A stretch of DNA of 64,000 bases from Polytrichum commune. Its lineage: Eukaryota; Streptophyta; Polytrichopsida; Polytrichales; Polytrichaceae. The stretch is taken from positions 38,489,501-38,553,500 of the forward strand of contig OX485805.1 in NCBI GenBank assembly GCA_950295325.1. The letters run 5' to 3'. The notes beneath the pieces are model-generated. The model saw only the letters and a program-made list of their open reading frames with translations. It was not told the origin of the DNA and made no database searches. Position numbers and translations under genes: made by a program. Positions 10,497-20,160 of this stretch are shown piece by piece (positions within the stretch are counted from its first letter, which is position 1; each line of letters starts with the position of its first letter).

Positions 10497-11250
10497 CACT
10501 TCTAGCAGCCTATACCCGGCAGCTTAACTTCCAGCAGCCTATGCCCGGCAGCCATACCTGGCAGCTTAAACTTGCCGCAGTCTGAACCCACAACTTAACT
10601 TCCAGCAGCATATACCCGGCAGCTTAGCTTCCAGCAACCTGAACCCGGCAGCTTAACCTTGCAACAGTCTGAACCCACAACTTAACTTCCAGCAGCCTAT
10701 ACCCGGCAGCTTAGCTTCCAGCAGCCTGAACCCACAACTTAACTTTCAGCAGCCTATGCTAGGCAGCTTACACTTGCAGCAGCCTGAACCCGGCAACTTA
10801 ACCTTGCAGCAGTCTGAACCCACAACTTAACTTCCAGCAGCCTATACCCGGCAGCTTAGCTTCCAGCAGCCTGAACCCACAACTTAACTTCCAGCATCCT
10901 ATGCCCGGCAGCTTACACTTGCAGCAGTCTGAACCCACAACTTAACTTCCAGCAGCCTATACCCGGCAGCTTAGCTTCCAGCAGCCTGAACCCACAACTA
11001 AACTTCCAGCAGCCTATGCCCGGCAGCTTACACTTGCAGCAGTCTGAACCCGGCAGCTTAGCTTCCAGCAGCCTGAACCCACAACTAAACTTCCGGCAGC
11101 CTATGCCCGGCAGCTTACACTTGCAGCAGTCTGAACCCGACAGCTTAGCTTCCAGCAGCCTGAACCCACAACTAAACTTCCGGCAGCCTATGCCCGGCAG
11201 CTTACACTTGCAGCAGTCTGAACCTAGCAGCTTAGCTTCCAGCAGCCTAT
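10497..11250. repeat. Minisatellite, 87-bp higher-order unit of ~29-bp subunits
   Basis: The subunit is about 29 bp, built on CCTGAACCC(GGCAG/ACAAC)TTAAC followed by TTCCAGCAG. At the right end (starts 11013, 11100, 11187) three subunits of 30+29+28 form an exact 87-bp period. Because 87 is divisible by three, both strands stay open for about 100 codons, but there is no sign of a gene. Confidence 0.9.
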
Positions 11251-11409
11251 CTAATATCCACCTAATTCTAACAAGCACACTACCTAATTACCCTAACCAA
11301 GCCCACTAATTCCACTAAGTCTCTTTCACTAATATTCCTACCTAATCACACTAAATCCCCTAATACCCTCTTTACTAATTCACACCTTTTTTTCCTAACT
11401 CTAACAACT

Positions 11410-11490
11410 CAAAATCCTAGAGAGGAGGGAGAGAGAGAGAGGAAGAAGAGAGAATGAAGAGAGGAGAGGAGGAGGAGGAGGAGGAGGAGA
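11410..11490 (+). repeat. Purine-rich GA/GGA simple repeat
   Basis: A tract of AGAGAGG, (GA)n and (GGA)n with almost no pyrimidines on the plus strand. Confidence 0.85.
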
Positions 11491-12180
11491 GGGCACTCAA
11501 GACCACAAGCCCCTTAACCTTCTCCTACTTAGTAGGACCTTATCCTATCCACTAAGCCTTCACCCTTTAAACCAACAAGAGCATGTTCTAATTCAAACAT
11601 TTAAATCCAAGGACCTTCCTCTTGCTTCATCAACCACTACTCACTTAATCACAACACTACCTAATATCACTAAGCTTCTACTTAACCACACAAAATAGGC
11701 TTAAAGCCTAAAACATAAACCACACCAAGCCTCACTCTTTTTATACTTTTGATTGTTTTAACAACACTCCAAATACAATTCTAAGTAGATCCTAAACATA
11801 AAACAAATATGAGCACTCATTTTGGGCTCATACGGAATTCTGACTCTTTGACAATCACTATGAAACTGCTGTCAACAATTAATTGCAAGTTTCAAGTCAG
11901 CACAGGTGTGTGTCCCATTCGTATATCTGTCTCATGTTCATAACCTCAGCTTATCAGGAAACTAATCCTATATCTAGGTCTCTTATCCTTCTGTTGGACA
12001 TTTCCTTTGAGAGGTCACAATTTAATACTGTGACTTCCCCCATTGACTCCGCCCTTATGGTAACAATGGCAGAGAATCGATCAATGTGACATGAGCTAGA
12101 AGGTGACAATGAATAACTATTATCCTGGTTAGACTAGAACCTCATAGCATTGGCTTTCATTATTCTGTACTAATCTTTTT
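11491..12180. other. Intergenic, nothing recognised
   Basis: C/T- and A-rich sequence without a convincing ORF or repeat boundary. It leads into the exon-like piece at 12185. Confidence 0.5.
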
Positions 12181-12184
12181 CCAG

Positions 12185-12268
12185 GATATTGTGCCTCCTC
12201 GTGCGGGGATATATGGAGAAACTTCCTCTGTTGATCATTGCAGAAACATTTCAAAGGTCAGCAAAAAT
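12185..12268 (+). CDS. Possible internal exon of an unknown gene
   Basis: An 84-bp stretch opens after a good branch/acceptor context (TACTAATCTTTTTCCAG) and ends before GTAAGT. It is exactly 28 open codons (starting DIVPPRAGIYGETSSVDH). A second open piece with SDNVTRDELK..SPHSPQ follows at about 12298-12386 and ends before another GTAAGG donor, but the gap is too short for an intron, so the two are probably not consecutive exons. No family recognised; it may be a captured gene fragment. Confidence 0.25.
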
Positions 12269-12430
12269 GTAAGTAGAGCATATTAATTTAGATCTAGTGT
12301 CTGACAATGTGACCAGGGATGAACTGAAGGTGGTAGATTGCACCAAGAGTCAAGCTTCTATACCTGATTCACCTCACTCTCCTCAAGTAAGGAGCAGTTA
12401 TACTACTTCGAGGTACTTGTTAATCCTCAC

Positions 12431-12656
12431 CAATGTTCGGGGAGATTTTTGGGCATTATCGGTCAATATCCTAGTCTCTCCAAGTCCAGCCATTACATGT
12501 TGTGATCTTTCGGTTTTTCCTTATTAATTTAAGATGTATTCCATAGATTCCTCTAAAATAATCAGTAGTTTTCCTGAAGTCTTGAACTTCAACTGTTTAC
12601 ATCTTGAACTTGAACGGTTCATCTGTAACTAATGGCCGGTTCTCCCCATCCATTTG
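12431..12656 (+). mobile_element. hAT-type MITE, diverged copy
   Basis: Begins CAATGTTCGGGGAGA and ends with TTCTCCCC followed by a decayed terminus; internally colinear with the copy at 2943-3167. No clear 8-bp target duplication remains, consistent with greater age. Confidence 0.7.
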
Positions 12657-12837
12657 TCATGATTTAAGAGCTCTTGCATATAAGGAAAACACTGATATCA
12701 ATTACACTGACATAATTAGAGTGTTTCTTCATCCAATTTTATATTTAGCATCATTCAAGAGGCGGAGATTCTCTAGTCATAAGTAGTCGGTCTTCCTTTA
12801 CACTCACATGTTAAAGGCTTGTTGTTGTCTATGATAC

Positions 12838-13215
12838 TGTTTCAGAGCCAAGGACGAAAGATTGCCAGCAAATCCAAACACCAAACTCCCCAAACGTGGA
12901 AGTCAAGCTAAGCTCTAGTGTAAAGGGAGGGGAGAGGGGAGTTCTAACTTCGCCACAAGATTGACCGATTGCAAAGCATAAACAGAAAGTGACACCACAG
13001 CCTTCAGGGAAATAAAAAACCCATAACAGTCTTCGACCACAGAACCAACGGAAACGAGAAACCTCACCTCTGCAGCTGAACTCCTGCCAACACGGGGCCA
13101 TAAGCTTTCCCGATTGTGAAGCTTACAACAATTTCAAAGCCAAGGACGAAAGATTGCCAGCATATCAACCACCAAACTCCCCAAAAGTATACGTTTGAGC
13201 AATAGTGTAAGAATC
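12838..13215. repeat. Direct repeat pair, ~85 bp, 293 bp apart
   Basis: 12838-12920 and 13131-13215 share CCAAGGACGAAAGATTGCC and the following sequence through a run of ACCAAACTCCCCAAA. On the minus strand this lies in what looks like the intron following the exon fragment at 13302-13431. Confidence 0.65.
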
Positions 13216-13301
13216 CGGCAACCCTAATATCAAGAAGCAGTCATCAAAACTGCATAATACCACCAACACCCCCAAAACATCGAAAGCAGCGGCCCACTCA
13301 C

Positions 13302-13431
13302 CAGATAAATTTGGGTCCTCACAGTGTGCAGGGAGAACCGAAGCTAAAGAAGCAAGTTTGGGACAAAACTGCAAACCCTGTGCAATGACCTCGCGCGGAG
13401 CAGAATCCGTCAACTTCGAGGGAGACTCAAT
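13302..13431 (-). pseudogene. First-exon-like gene fragment with a good donor site
   Basis: An open minus-strand segment of 43 codons reads ESPSKLTDSAPREV..GLQFCPKLASL..VLPAHCEDPNLS and stops at a GTGAGT donor (13296-13301). A stop lies immediately upstream in frame and no in-frame ATG exists. The nearest ATG upstream is in another frame. The sequence is unlike its AT-rich surroundings and reads like real protein, but I do not recognise the family. A captured or decayed gene fragment is the best explanation. Confidence 0.35.
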
Positions 13432-13434
13432 TTA

Positions 13435-14288
13435 GATTCCATCCACCGAAGTGCGCATTTTCATCCAAGCTCACCTCTAACGTTGCCTAAGAGCAGCGGT
13501 TGAAAATCATCATGTTTTGGTGTTTCGCTCTGTTTTCCGGGAGGAACATGGCCCAAATTGTCGCAATCCTCACTAAATCTCTTTAACTATATTGACCATT
13601 TTCATTTCTAGCAAGGGTCACGAGCACTAACCCTTCGCATTCCGCCATGCTAATGGTTAGCTCCTCCTACCCCGGACCTTATAGTTCATAAGAGGGGAAC
13701 CAAACCCCCTACTTTGCTTTCAGGACTCACCCCTTAATCGGTAACCACATCTTAGTTGTGGACTTCCATCCATAAAAATCCAATCTTACGTTGATCATCG
13801 CGTTGCTAGAGCAATACTATAACAACCCGAATCATACTAGACAACTATATCCTCACATTGGATCAATGCCCATGAAGGTTGTGTCTTTCAGCCTCGAGTG
13901 GGTGAGGCCACACCACCTCACACATATAAGCCTTTAGGACTTTTGGCGGGGCCCCTATCCCACCGTCAAGAAACCTTTTGTCTCTCTACCAAGAGTTGGG
14001 GCCAAGTAGACATTTTCCCTTAGCTGTTGGGACTAGAAGCCCCCAGCAGCTTTAGAACACCATAACTTCCTTGTATGATGTCTATTGCTAAAAGTGACCA
14101 CTTCATCTTCATCTAAGCTTCACGTAGATGCCAATGGACTCCTCACTTGCCTCATTTGGGCAAGTATTAAGGAAGTTATGCTTGTTCAAACCTTGGCAGT
14201 CCCGGGAGCCATTTCCAGGCCACTACTATACCAGGGCGTTGTCCCGGGACAGCGCCCCACTCAAATTGCCATAACTCCTAGCTCATAC
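13435..14288. other. Intergenic, nothing recognised
   Basis: Slightly more GC-rich than average. An ATAACTTCCTT-like motif appears at about 14063 and inverted at 14169, suggesting an old repeat, but no boundaries could be set. Confidence 0.4.
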
Positions 14289-14514
14289 CAATGATCGGGG
14301 AGAACCGGCGGTTAGTTACAGATGAACCGGTTGAATTTGAGAAATAACCGGTTGAAGTTCAAGACTTCAGGCAAATTACCGATCGTTTTGGAGGAATTTA
14401 TAGAATATACCTCAATTTCATAAAGGAAAACCGGAGGATGTCAACATTTGACTGGTTGGACTTGCAAACACTAGGATCTCAACCGATTATGCCCAAAAAT
14501 CTCCCCGACCACTG
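14289..14514 (-). mobile_element. hAT-type MITE, 226 bp, inverted copy
   Basis: Same family as 2943-3167, in opposite orientation: the left end CAATGATCGGGGAGA corresponds to the right end of the 2943 copy. Flanks are near-identical 8-mers, GCTCATAC (14281-14288) and GCTCACAC (14515-14522), giving independent support for an 8-bp target duplication. Confidence 0.85.
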
Positions 14515-14522
14515 GCTCACAC

Positions 14523-15134
14523 CTCCGATTGAGGTGTTCTTGAGCATTATGGAATCTACACGCCATAAGCTACGCATAGCTTACGGCCTTACCCTCGTGC
14601 CTCCTAGTCTTCATGGGTGGGAGGCGTTCCCAACGTCCGGGGCCCTCACCCACACTAGAATCACTTGGGCCCTCTCACCAACGGTGCCACAAGTCCCGGG
14701 TGTCACTCCAGGGTCCCCCTTGTGCCCATGGTGTTTCGGGCACTCCTCATGGAGAGGTGCGCGACATACACAATGCATTCAATATTGGCACTCCCAACTT
14801 TAACAAAGGGGGGTGTCCACTGTAAGACACATCCACATCCACCTAGGCTAGGGTGCTCTACAAACCTTTGCCATGTGGGATGACATAGCCGATTTCCACC
14901 GACGTGGCACCATCTTTGGACATCCGTGCTGGACGTTGTGCCAAAATGTGGAGTAGTTTATGTGTGTCAGGGTTTGCAATGAAGAAGGTTCCAAAGGTTG
15001 GTGTCACGTACCTTAGGATTCTGAAAGAGGCAACAATTCATTGGTTTTTGGCTATGCGTTTACTTCTCCTTGTATTCATTCAAAGTGTGTGTGCATTGCT
15101 TGTCAGCCTTGGATGTCGACCTTGACATGTTTTG
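14523..15134. other. Intergenic, nothing recognised
   Basis: Several overlapping open frames of 70-120 codons reflect locally higher GC; none has a recognisable domain or start context. Confidence 0.4.
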
Positions 15135-15143
15135 GGGTTCAAT

Positions 15144-15926
15144 ATCGGGGGGTGCACCTTTCATTAAAACCTAGAATCACGTGCGTTCACTGCATACTCT
15201 AAAAACCCCTTATATACAAGTTATTTTTTGTGAAATGAAGTAATACACATACAATTGCAATAATAAATATACAAGTGACAATATGTATACACAAAAAAAC
15301 ATCCATTCATATATAGTCATTAACATAAGTATACAAATATACTTTTGAACAATAATCAACCCCTATAATATGTATAACAAAATATCCTAGCTTTCATCAG
15401 CAAAGTCGTTGAAATTTTTTTCATCTCCCGGATGTACTCATAAACATTTGATTCACCAATATATGTCATTGTAGCCAATACAATTATTGTCTCTAAGTCT
15501 ACCATCAAATGATCAGTAAGATCATATGTCCACTTGTTGTTAGCCTCTTTTTGATACCAACATAAACCAATCTCCTTGTTACTTTGAGCTGAACGAATCA
15601 TTTCAAAACCCCAATACTGCCTCTTTCCCCGATATTACCTTGACACCTTGTACATGATTCATACTACCCTATAAGGTTGTTAACGAAAATCGTTAATCCT
15701 AGTTAATCTTAATTTCATCCAATATGAAAACTTATGATATGTAGTATAGTAACAGTATCATACAAGTACAATTATTGTATACTTTTTAAAGGCCTTCCAT
15801 ATATGTATGTAACTATAAATTATAACATGTATACCATATATATACGTAATACGGCAAGGTCCAAATCAATATCCCTCCTGTGCACTCACGTATACTCGTA
15901 CATGTTTAGTATAGTGCACCCCCCGA
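15144..15926. mobile_element. Non-autonomous Mutator-like element, 783 bp, 9-bp target duplication
   Basis: Terminal inverted repeats TCGGGGGGTGCAC (15145-15157) and its complement (15914-15926) are followed by weaker inverted similarity for about 30-40 bp. The element is flanked by the perfect 9-bp direct repeat GGGTTCAAT (15135-15143 and 15927-15935). A 9-bp duplication is characteristic of Mutator-like elements. The interior is AT-rich and lacks a transposase; an 81-codon minus-strand ORF at 15356-15601 has no known domain. Confidence 0.8.
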
Positions 15927-15935
15927 GGGTTCAAT

Positions 15936-16938
15936 CATTTCATTCTAATGGATATTGGAATGATGGATCGTTTGTATCATGATCCTTGAGGGTTTTTTTT
16001 AAATAAATAAAAATTAAATTAAAAATTAAATCTTTTTTAAAGTTCAAGTATCTAAAGGATATGACCATAACCAACGTTTGAAGGATAAAACCACAATCTC
16101 ATGCCATAGGTGTGATAGCAAATTGTATAGAGTACGGATGAATGATCGTTGTAATATGCAATCCAAAGATTTCGCAACCCAACTATGATTTGGATAACTC
16201 TCTATGATCAGGATCACCCAACAACACACGTAATTGTTGTTGTAGTTTCAACACAAAAAACATGGAAAAATTAGATGCACAAAATATAATGAAGGATGTT
16301 GAAACAAAATGTCATGTCACTCTATGTTGGTGGTTGTAATCTAGTGCGGCCACAAAGAAAGGCTTCCACAATCTTTCAAAATAATTTAGATTATGGCCTT
16401 TTTATTATAAAGAATGAATTGGTCACATGCTCTTAGGTGCATGCCACACGAGAGCCAAAGGAAGTTTCACAACTTCCTCCAACATGGCACTTTGCTTTTA
16501 AAAAGTCTCATTTTCCTTGTTTTTCTCCTTATACTGTGGAATTCCAGGCACTAGTGCCTGGTAGTTGCGGACTACATTTATTGTGCCATGTCACTCTACT
16601 TTATTGCCAAGTAGATCCCGAAGCCATATCCAAAGCAAAATCCAAAGCTAAAAAGTCATTGTTGCCACTCCCCATACTTCCTCTCATGTGGCAACCACTT
16701 GCTCATTTGAACCAATGCTATTCATCCAACTCACTGCCGTTCATGCAAGTTTCCTCCCGTGTGATTTGGGCCTAAGTAGGTTCTTAGGGAGGACAACTAA
16801 TATGTGTTGTGATATACATATGCATTCAAAGGGTGTTTATTAGGCAGGTATTAAGTGCATAGTTATGATGTCACTTTGAATTCTCTTGGCTTAATTTCTA
16901 ACATTTCACAAGTTGTCACTTAGGCCATGATGCGTTAC
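15936..16938. other. Intergenic, nothing recognised
   Basis: AT-rich to about 16400, then a more GC-balanced stretch with a 112-codon plus-strand open frame (16437-16775) lacking any recognisable domain. Confidence 0.4.
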
Positions 16939-16941
16939 TAA

Positions 16942-18462
16942 TGGCCGCTTTACACTACGGTGGAGAAGTCCACCGATCATGAATTATAGGGAAATTTTGA
17001 AATTTGATTGGCCGAGAGTGACACTCTTGTCCCGTGGTGGTTTACACTATGGCCAAGAGTCCTTTGGTGGAGAACTTTGTACATGGATGAAAAAATGACA
17101 TGGTTGGCAACATGGCAACACTTTTTTGAAGGGGAGTTCCCTGAAGGTCAAGATTCTTGGGCAACCTCAAAGCCTCGGACAAGAAACTTGGCCTCCGGAG
17201 AACTCCAACTTGAATAAAATATTTCTTCCTCTTTGCACTATTGTTCTCCCTCTTTAGTATGACATTTTTGAGAAATACAAAAAAAGTCGTATTATCGAGG
17301 TGTCATCTTCTCATTAATATGACAAAATGACGTAAAGTTGTCATGTTATTGAGAGAATACAAAAACATAAGTAATATGAGCTCAAAAATATATACAATGA
17401 ATTTAAGCAATATAGATGGTATGAAATAATAATTTATAACTCCAAACAAATACAAATATCCTCAAGAACTCTTAAAATAAGAGCCCAAAGATCTTTGGTG
17501 TTGCCTATCCAAGTTAACAACTGTCATCTTATCTAAATTCCCATCTAACTTTTGGAAACTAATAAATTCATTAACACCAAAATATAAAGAGTTCTCTAAT
17601 AAGAGACTAGACAACAATAATGCATGACGTTTAGCATCAAGATACTGGTGTTACTATATCACCCGTGTACAAGGCAACATACTAGGCAGGAGGCTACTCT
17701 CACCCTAACCATGTCCATTCTACACTAGTAACCCTAATTACCATTAAGTTCCCAACAATAATTGAAGTTCCCAAGTAGTTCCCAAGTAAAAATGAATGTA
17801 TTTTAGATGTACATAATATAGATGAAAGAAATTCTAGCATTAACTACCTCTTTAATATGACAAAATGGAGATTCTAAATGTTGCATTATCGAGTGTTGTA
17901 GTTGTATAAAAGAGGGAGTTTTGAACTAAAAAGTTTGGTCTTGCAAAAATGTGTCGTAATATTGAGGGTGTCGTATAAACGAGTGTCGTACTAACAAGGT
18001 TGGACTATACCAACATGTAATTTCTTTAAAAATCAATAAAAATATAATGTTACCTACTTATTTACCTTAATTTGGATGTATTATAGAGGTGGAATATTTT
18101 CAAATCAATTCTTGTCATGAAAGAAGTTCTAAAACATTGCCATATGGCATATACATTTTATTTTTTGATCAATATATATTTTTTAAATATCAATATAATG
18201 GTCATTTAGGGGGTAAGGTTTCTATTATGGCTGGCTATGACCGTTTTGTAAAGTAGTCCAGTGGACTTCTCCTCTTGGTGAAGTTGTCCAATTCACTTCT
18301 CCTCTAGGTGGTTACACTACAGCCGGTCAAGACTTCCTAAGGCATTTTTTTTATTATCTTTTCATCTTCTCCGACATACCATCCCTCGCCTCAAATAACC
18401 ATGTCTTGGGCTAAAATTCTTGACCGACCGGTGCACTTCTCCACAGTAGTATAAAGCGACCC
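16942..18462. mobile_element. Harbinger-like non-autonomous element, ~1.5 kb, TAA flanks
   Basis: The left end (G)GCCGCTTTACACTAC followed by GGTGGAGAAGTCCACCG matches the right end in inverse orientation (GGTCGCTTTATACTAC, TGTGGAGAAGTGCACCG), about 36 bp of imperfect terminal inverted repeat. TAA lies directly outside both ends (16939-16941 and 18463-18465), the usual PIF/Harbinger target duplication. Further GGTGGAGAA-like motifs sit just inside both ends. There is no transposase. About half its length is a nested element (17241-18007). Confidence 0.7.
17241..18007. mobile_element. pogo/Emigrant-like element nested in the 16942-18462 element
   Basis: Imperfect inverted ends (about 16 of 23 bases agree, closing in TTAGTA(T/C)GAC) are each flanked outside by TA. 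Subterminal motifs such as GTCGTATTATCGAGG and GTCGTATAAACGAG recur toward both ends in opposite orientation, as in Tc1/mariner-pogo MITEs of the Emigrant/Lemi type. No transposase is present. Confidence 0.5.
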
Positions 18463-18465
18463 TAA

Positions 18466-19180
18466 GGACCTCCTTTTTCTAATGGTATTCTTAGGGTCCC
18501 ACTCTTGTCCTTGAATAGGGCTTGAATTTCAGCACATGCCAAACATGTGGACCAAACATACCACGAGCTATTGAGAAAAGCTCAATTATGTGGAAATTCC
18601 ATGGTTCGTGGTCCAAGGAATGCACAAAATCTATACAAGTGAGACACTATCAAGTCAAGATGTCTGTAAAGTCCACATGATTCTAAGTTAAGTATCTACT
18701 ACAAATCAATGATCATCTAAAATCTAGTGGGTCGACATCGGAAAGGAAAACCCACTTCACTTCCTCAATGGTTCCGAGAGTAAAAGTTGTTTATGATACC
18801 CTACTATAGTGGCTTTCATAGGCACATCGATGAGCTTCAGTCAATGCACAAGGGTGAAGCATCACTCATTTATGTCAACCTCCCATTGGCATCATATATC
18901 TCTTTTGTTGACTCCAAGATAAAGTTACCTAAGACCATAATAATACTTATATGGGTGACTTTTCTAGCATTTGATTTCCAGTGTACCCTACGGTCTACAG
19001 TCCACCCATTCATAGTAGGGGAATCTGAATGAACCGGATAATTTCAATCAACCATGTAGGAACCCATTAGCTTGTTCTTGGAGGAGGTAGATGCCGGTTG
19101 ACTTGTTTGCAGCTATTCAAGGTGTTGACCTTGAACACAATAGTCTTCGGGGGGCCCACTAATTCTTGTAATGTCATTCT
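18466..19180. other. Intergenic, nothing recognised
   Basis: No convincing ORF. The last part forms the promoter region of the exon at 19375. Confidence 0.4.
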
Positions 19181-19189
19181 TGGATTGCA

Positions 19190-19195
19190 TATAAA
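19190..19195 (+). promoter_or_regulatory. Candidate TATA box
   Basis: TATAAA in GCATATAAATTTAG lies 180 bp upstream of the 19375 start codon, followed by a CT/TG-rich leader. Confidence 0.35.
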
Positions 19196-19374
19196 TTTAG
19201 ACCAACTTGAAAATGAAGGAAAACCATAATTCAAATCGCTAGCAACATCAGATCTCTCTCTTTCATTCTCTGTCTGTCTGTGTGTACGTGTGTGGGTTTT
19301 GAGAGCCTCTCACTCGTTTGATGTCCTAGAACATGTAAAAATTCCTTGTTAAGGTGCATCCCCAACAACAATTC

Positions 19375-19496
19375 ATGATGGCAAAGACAAACTCGGTGGC
19401 ACCAGGTGCAGCAGTGCGGGTGCTGCTGACACTCGTGTTCCTTCTGCTTGTGGTTGGCAACAGTATAGCAAAGTCCACAGACTATGGTGAGCTCAT
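19375..19496 (+). CDS. Signal-peptide-bearing first exon of a secreted protein
   Basis: Two adjacent ATGs (19375, 19378) open MMAKTNSV.., then a classic signal peptide (VRVLLTLVFLLLVVGNSIAKS) with likely cleavage near Ala-Lys or just after. A good donor, ATG|GTGAGC, follows at 19497. Without splicing the frame runs to a TAA at 19615 (80 residues). A TATA box and pyrimidine-rich leader lie upstream. No continuing exon is identifiable in the 1 kb downstream, which is instead a tandem duplication, so the gene may be truncated. Family unknown. Confidence 0.4.
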
Positions 19497-19634
19497 CCCA
19501 ACTGCTTCCCCAACACTGGTTATAAGTTTGTGTGTGCATGCAGTTGGGTTTGATGGTGTGAGTCTTGAAGTAGTGAATGGTGCATCCCGCATGAGGAGGT
19601 ATGTGTCTTCATATTAAGTGAGGTAGCAGAGAGC

Positions 19635-20160
19635 AAGATGCATGGGCCTTATGAGGTGCCCACTCTTCTCGATTGAACCACCACATTTTGAGTGGCACTT
19701 GGCAAGGCTTGTAGTTGAGGATGAGCATCAAATGACACGTGTTATGACAAAATTGCATTGTGTGCTCAAGACAGAGATGTCATTATGAGTTCAGTAGGTG
19801 TTGCAATTAGTAGGACAAGTGTGATCTTATGGAGAGAAATAGAGTCTTTGTTTGGACTTCTTATAAATCTTACATCTTACTCTGATCTTATGGAGTGAAG
19901 ATGCAAGTTATGTGGACCTTATGAGGCTAATGTTCTTGATTGGACATTCATAATTTGAGCGACACTTGACAAGGTTTGTGGTCAAGAATGGACATCAAAA
20001 GACACACGTTATGACGAGATTACACTATGTGCTCAAAACATAGACACCATTTTGAGTTTAATAGATATTGCAGTGTGTAAGACTTGTGTGATCACAAAGA
20101 GAGAAATAGAATCTTCGCTTTGACCTCCTATATTTTTTGCATCTCCACTCTGATCTTGAA
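19635..20160. repeat. Tandem duplication of a ~262-bp unit
   Basis: Unit 1 (19635-19896) and unit 2 (19897-20160) share landmarks in order: GCCTTATGAGG, ATTTTGAG..GACACTTG..AAGG, GACACACGTTATGAC, TGTGCTCAA, AGAGAAATAGA and CACTCTGATCTT. Identity is roughly three quarters. Confidence 0.7.

Noticed and set aside
10913-11309. Repetitive proteins of 97 and 121 codons on opposite strands
   Set aside because: Both are by-products of an 87-bp minisatellite whose period is a multiple of three; no start context or splice signals.
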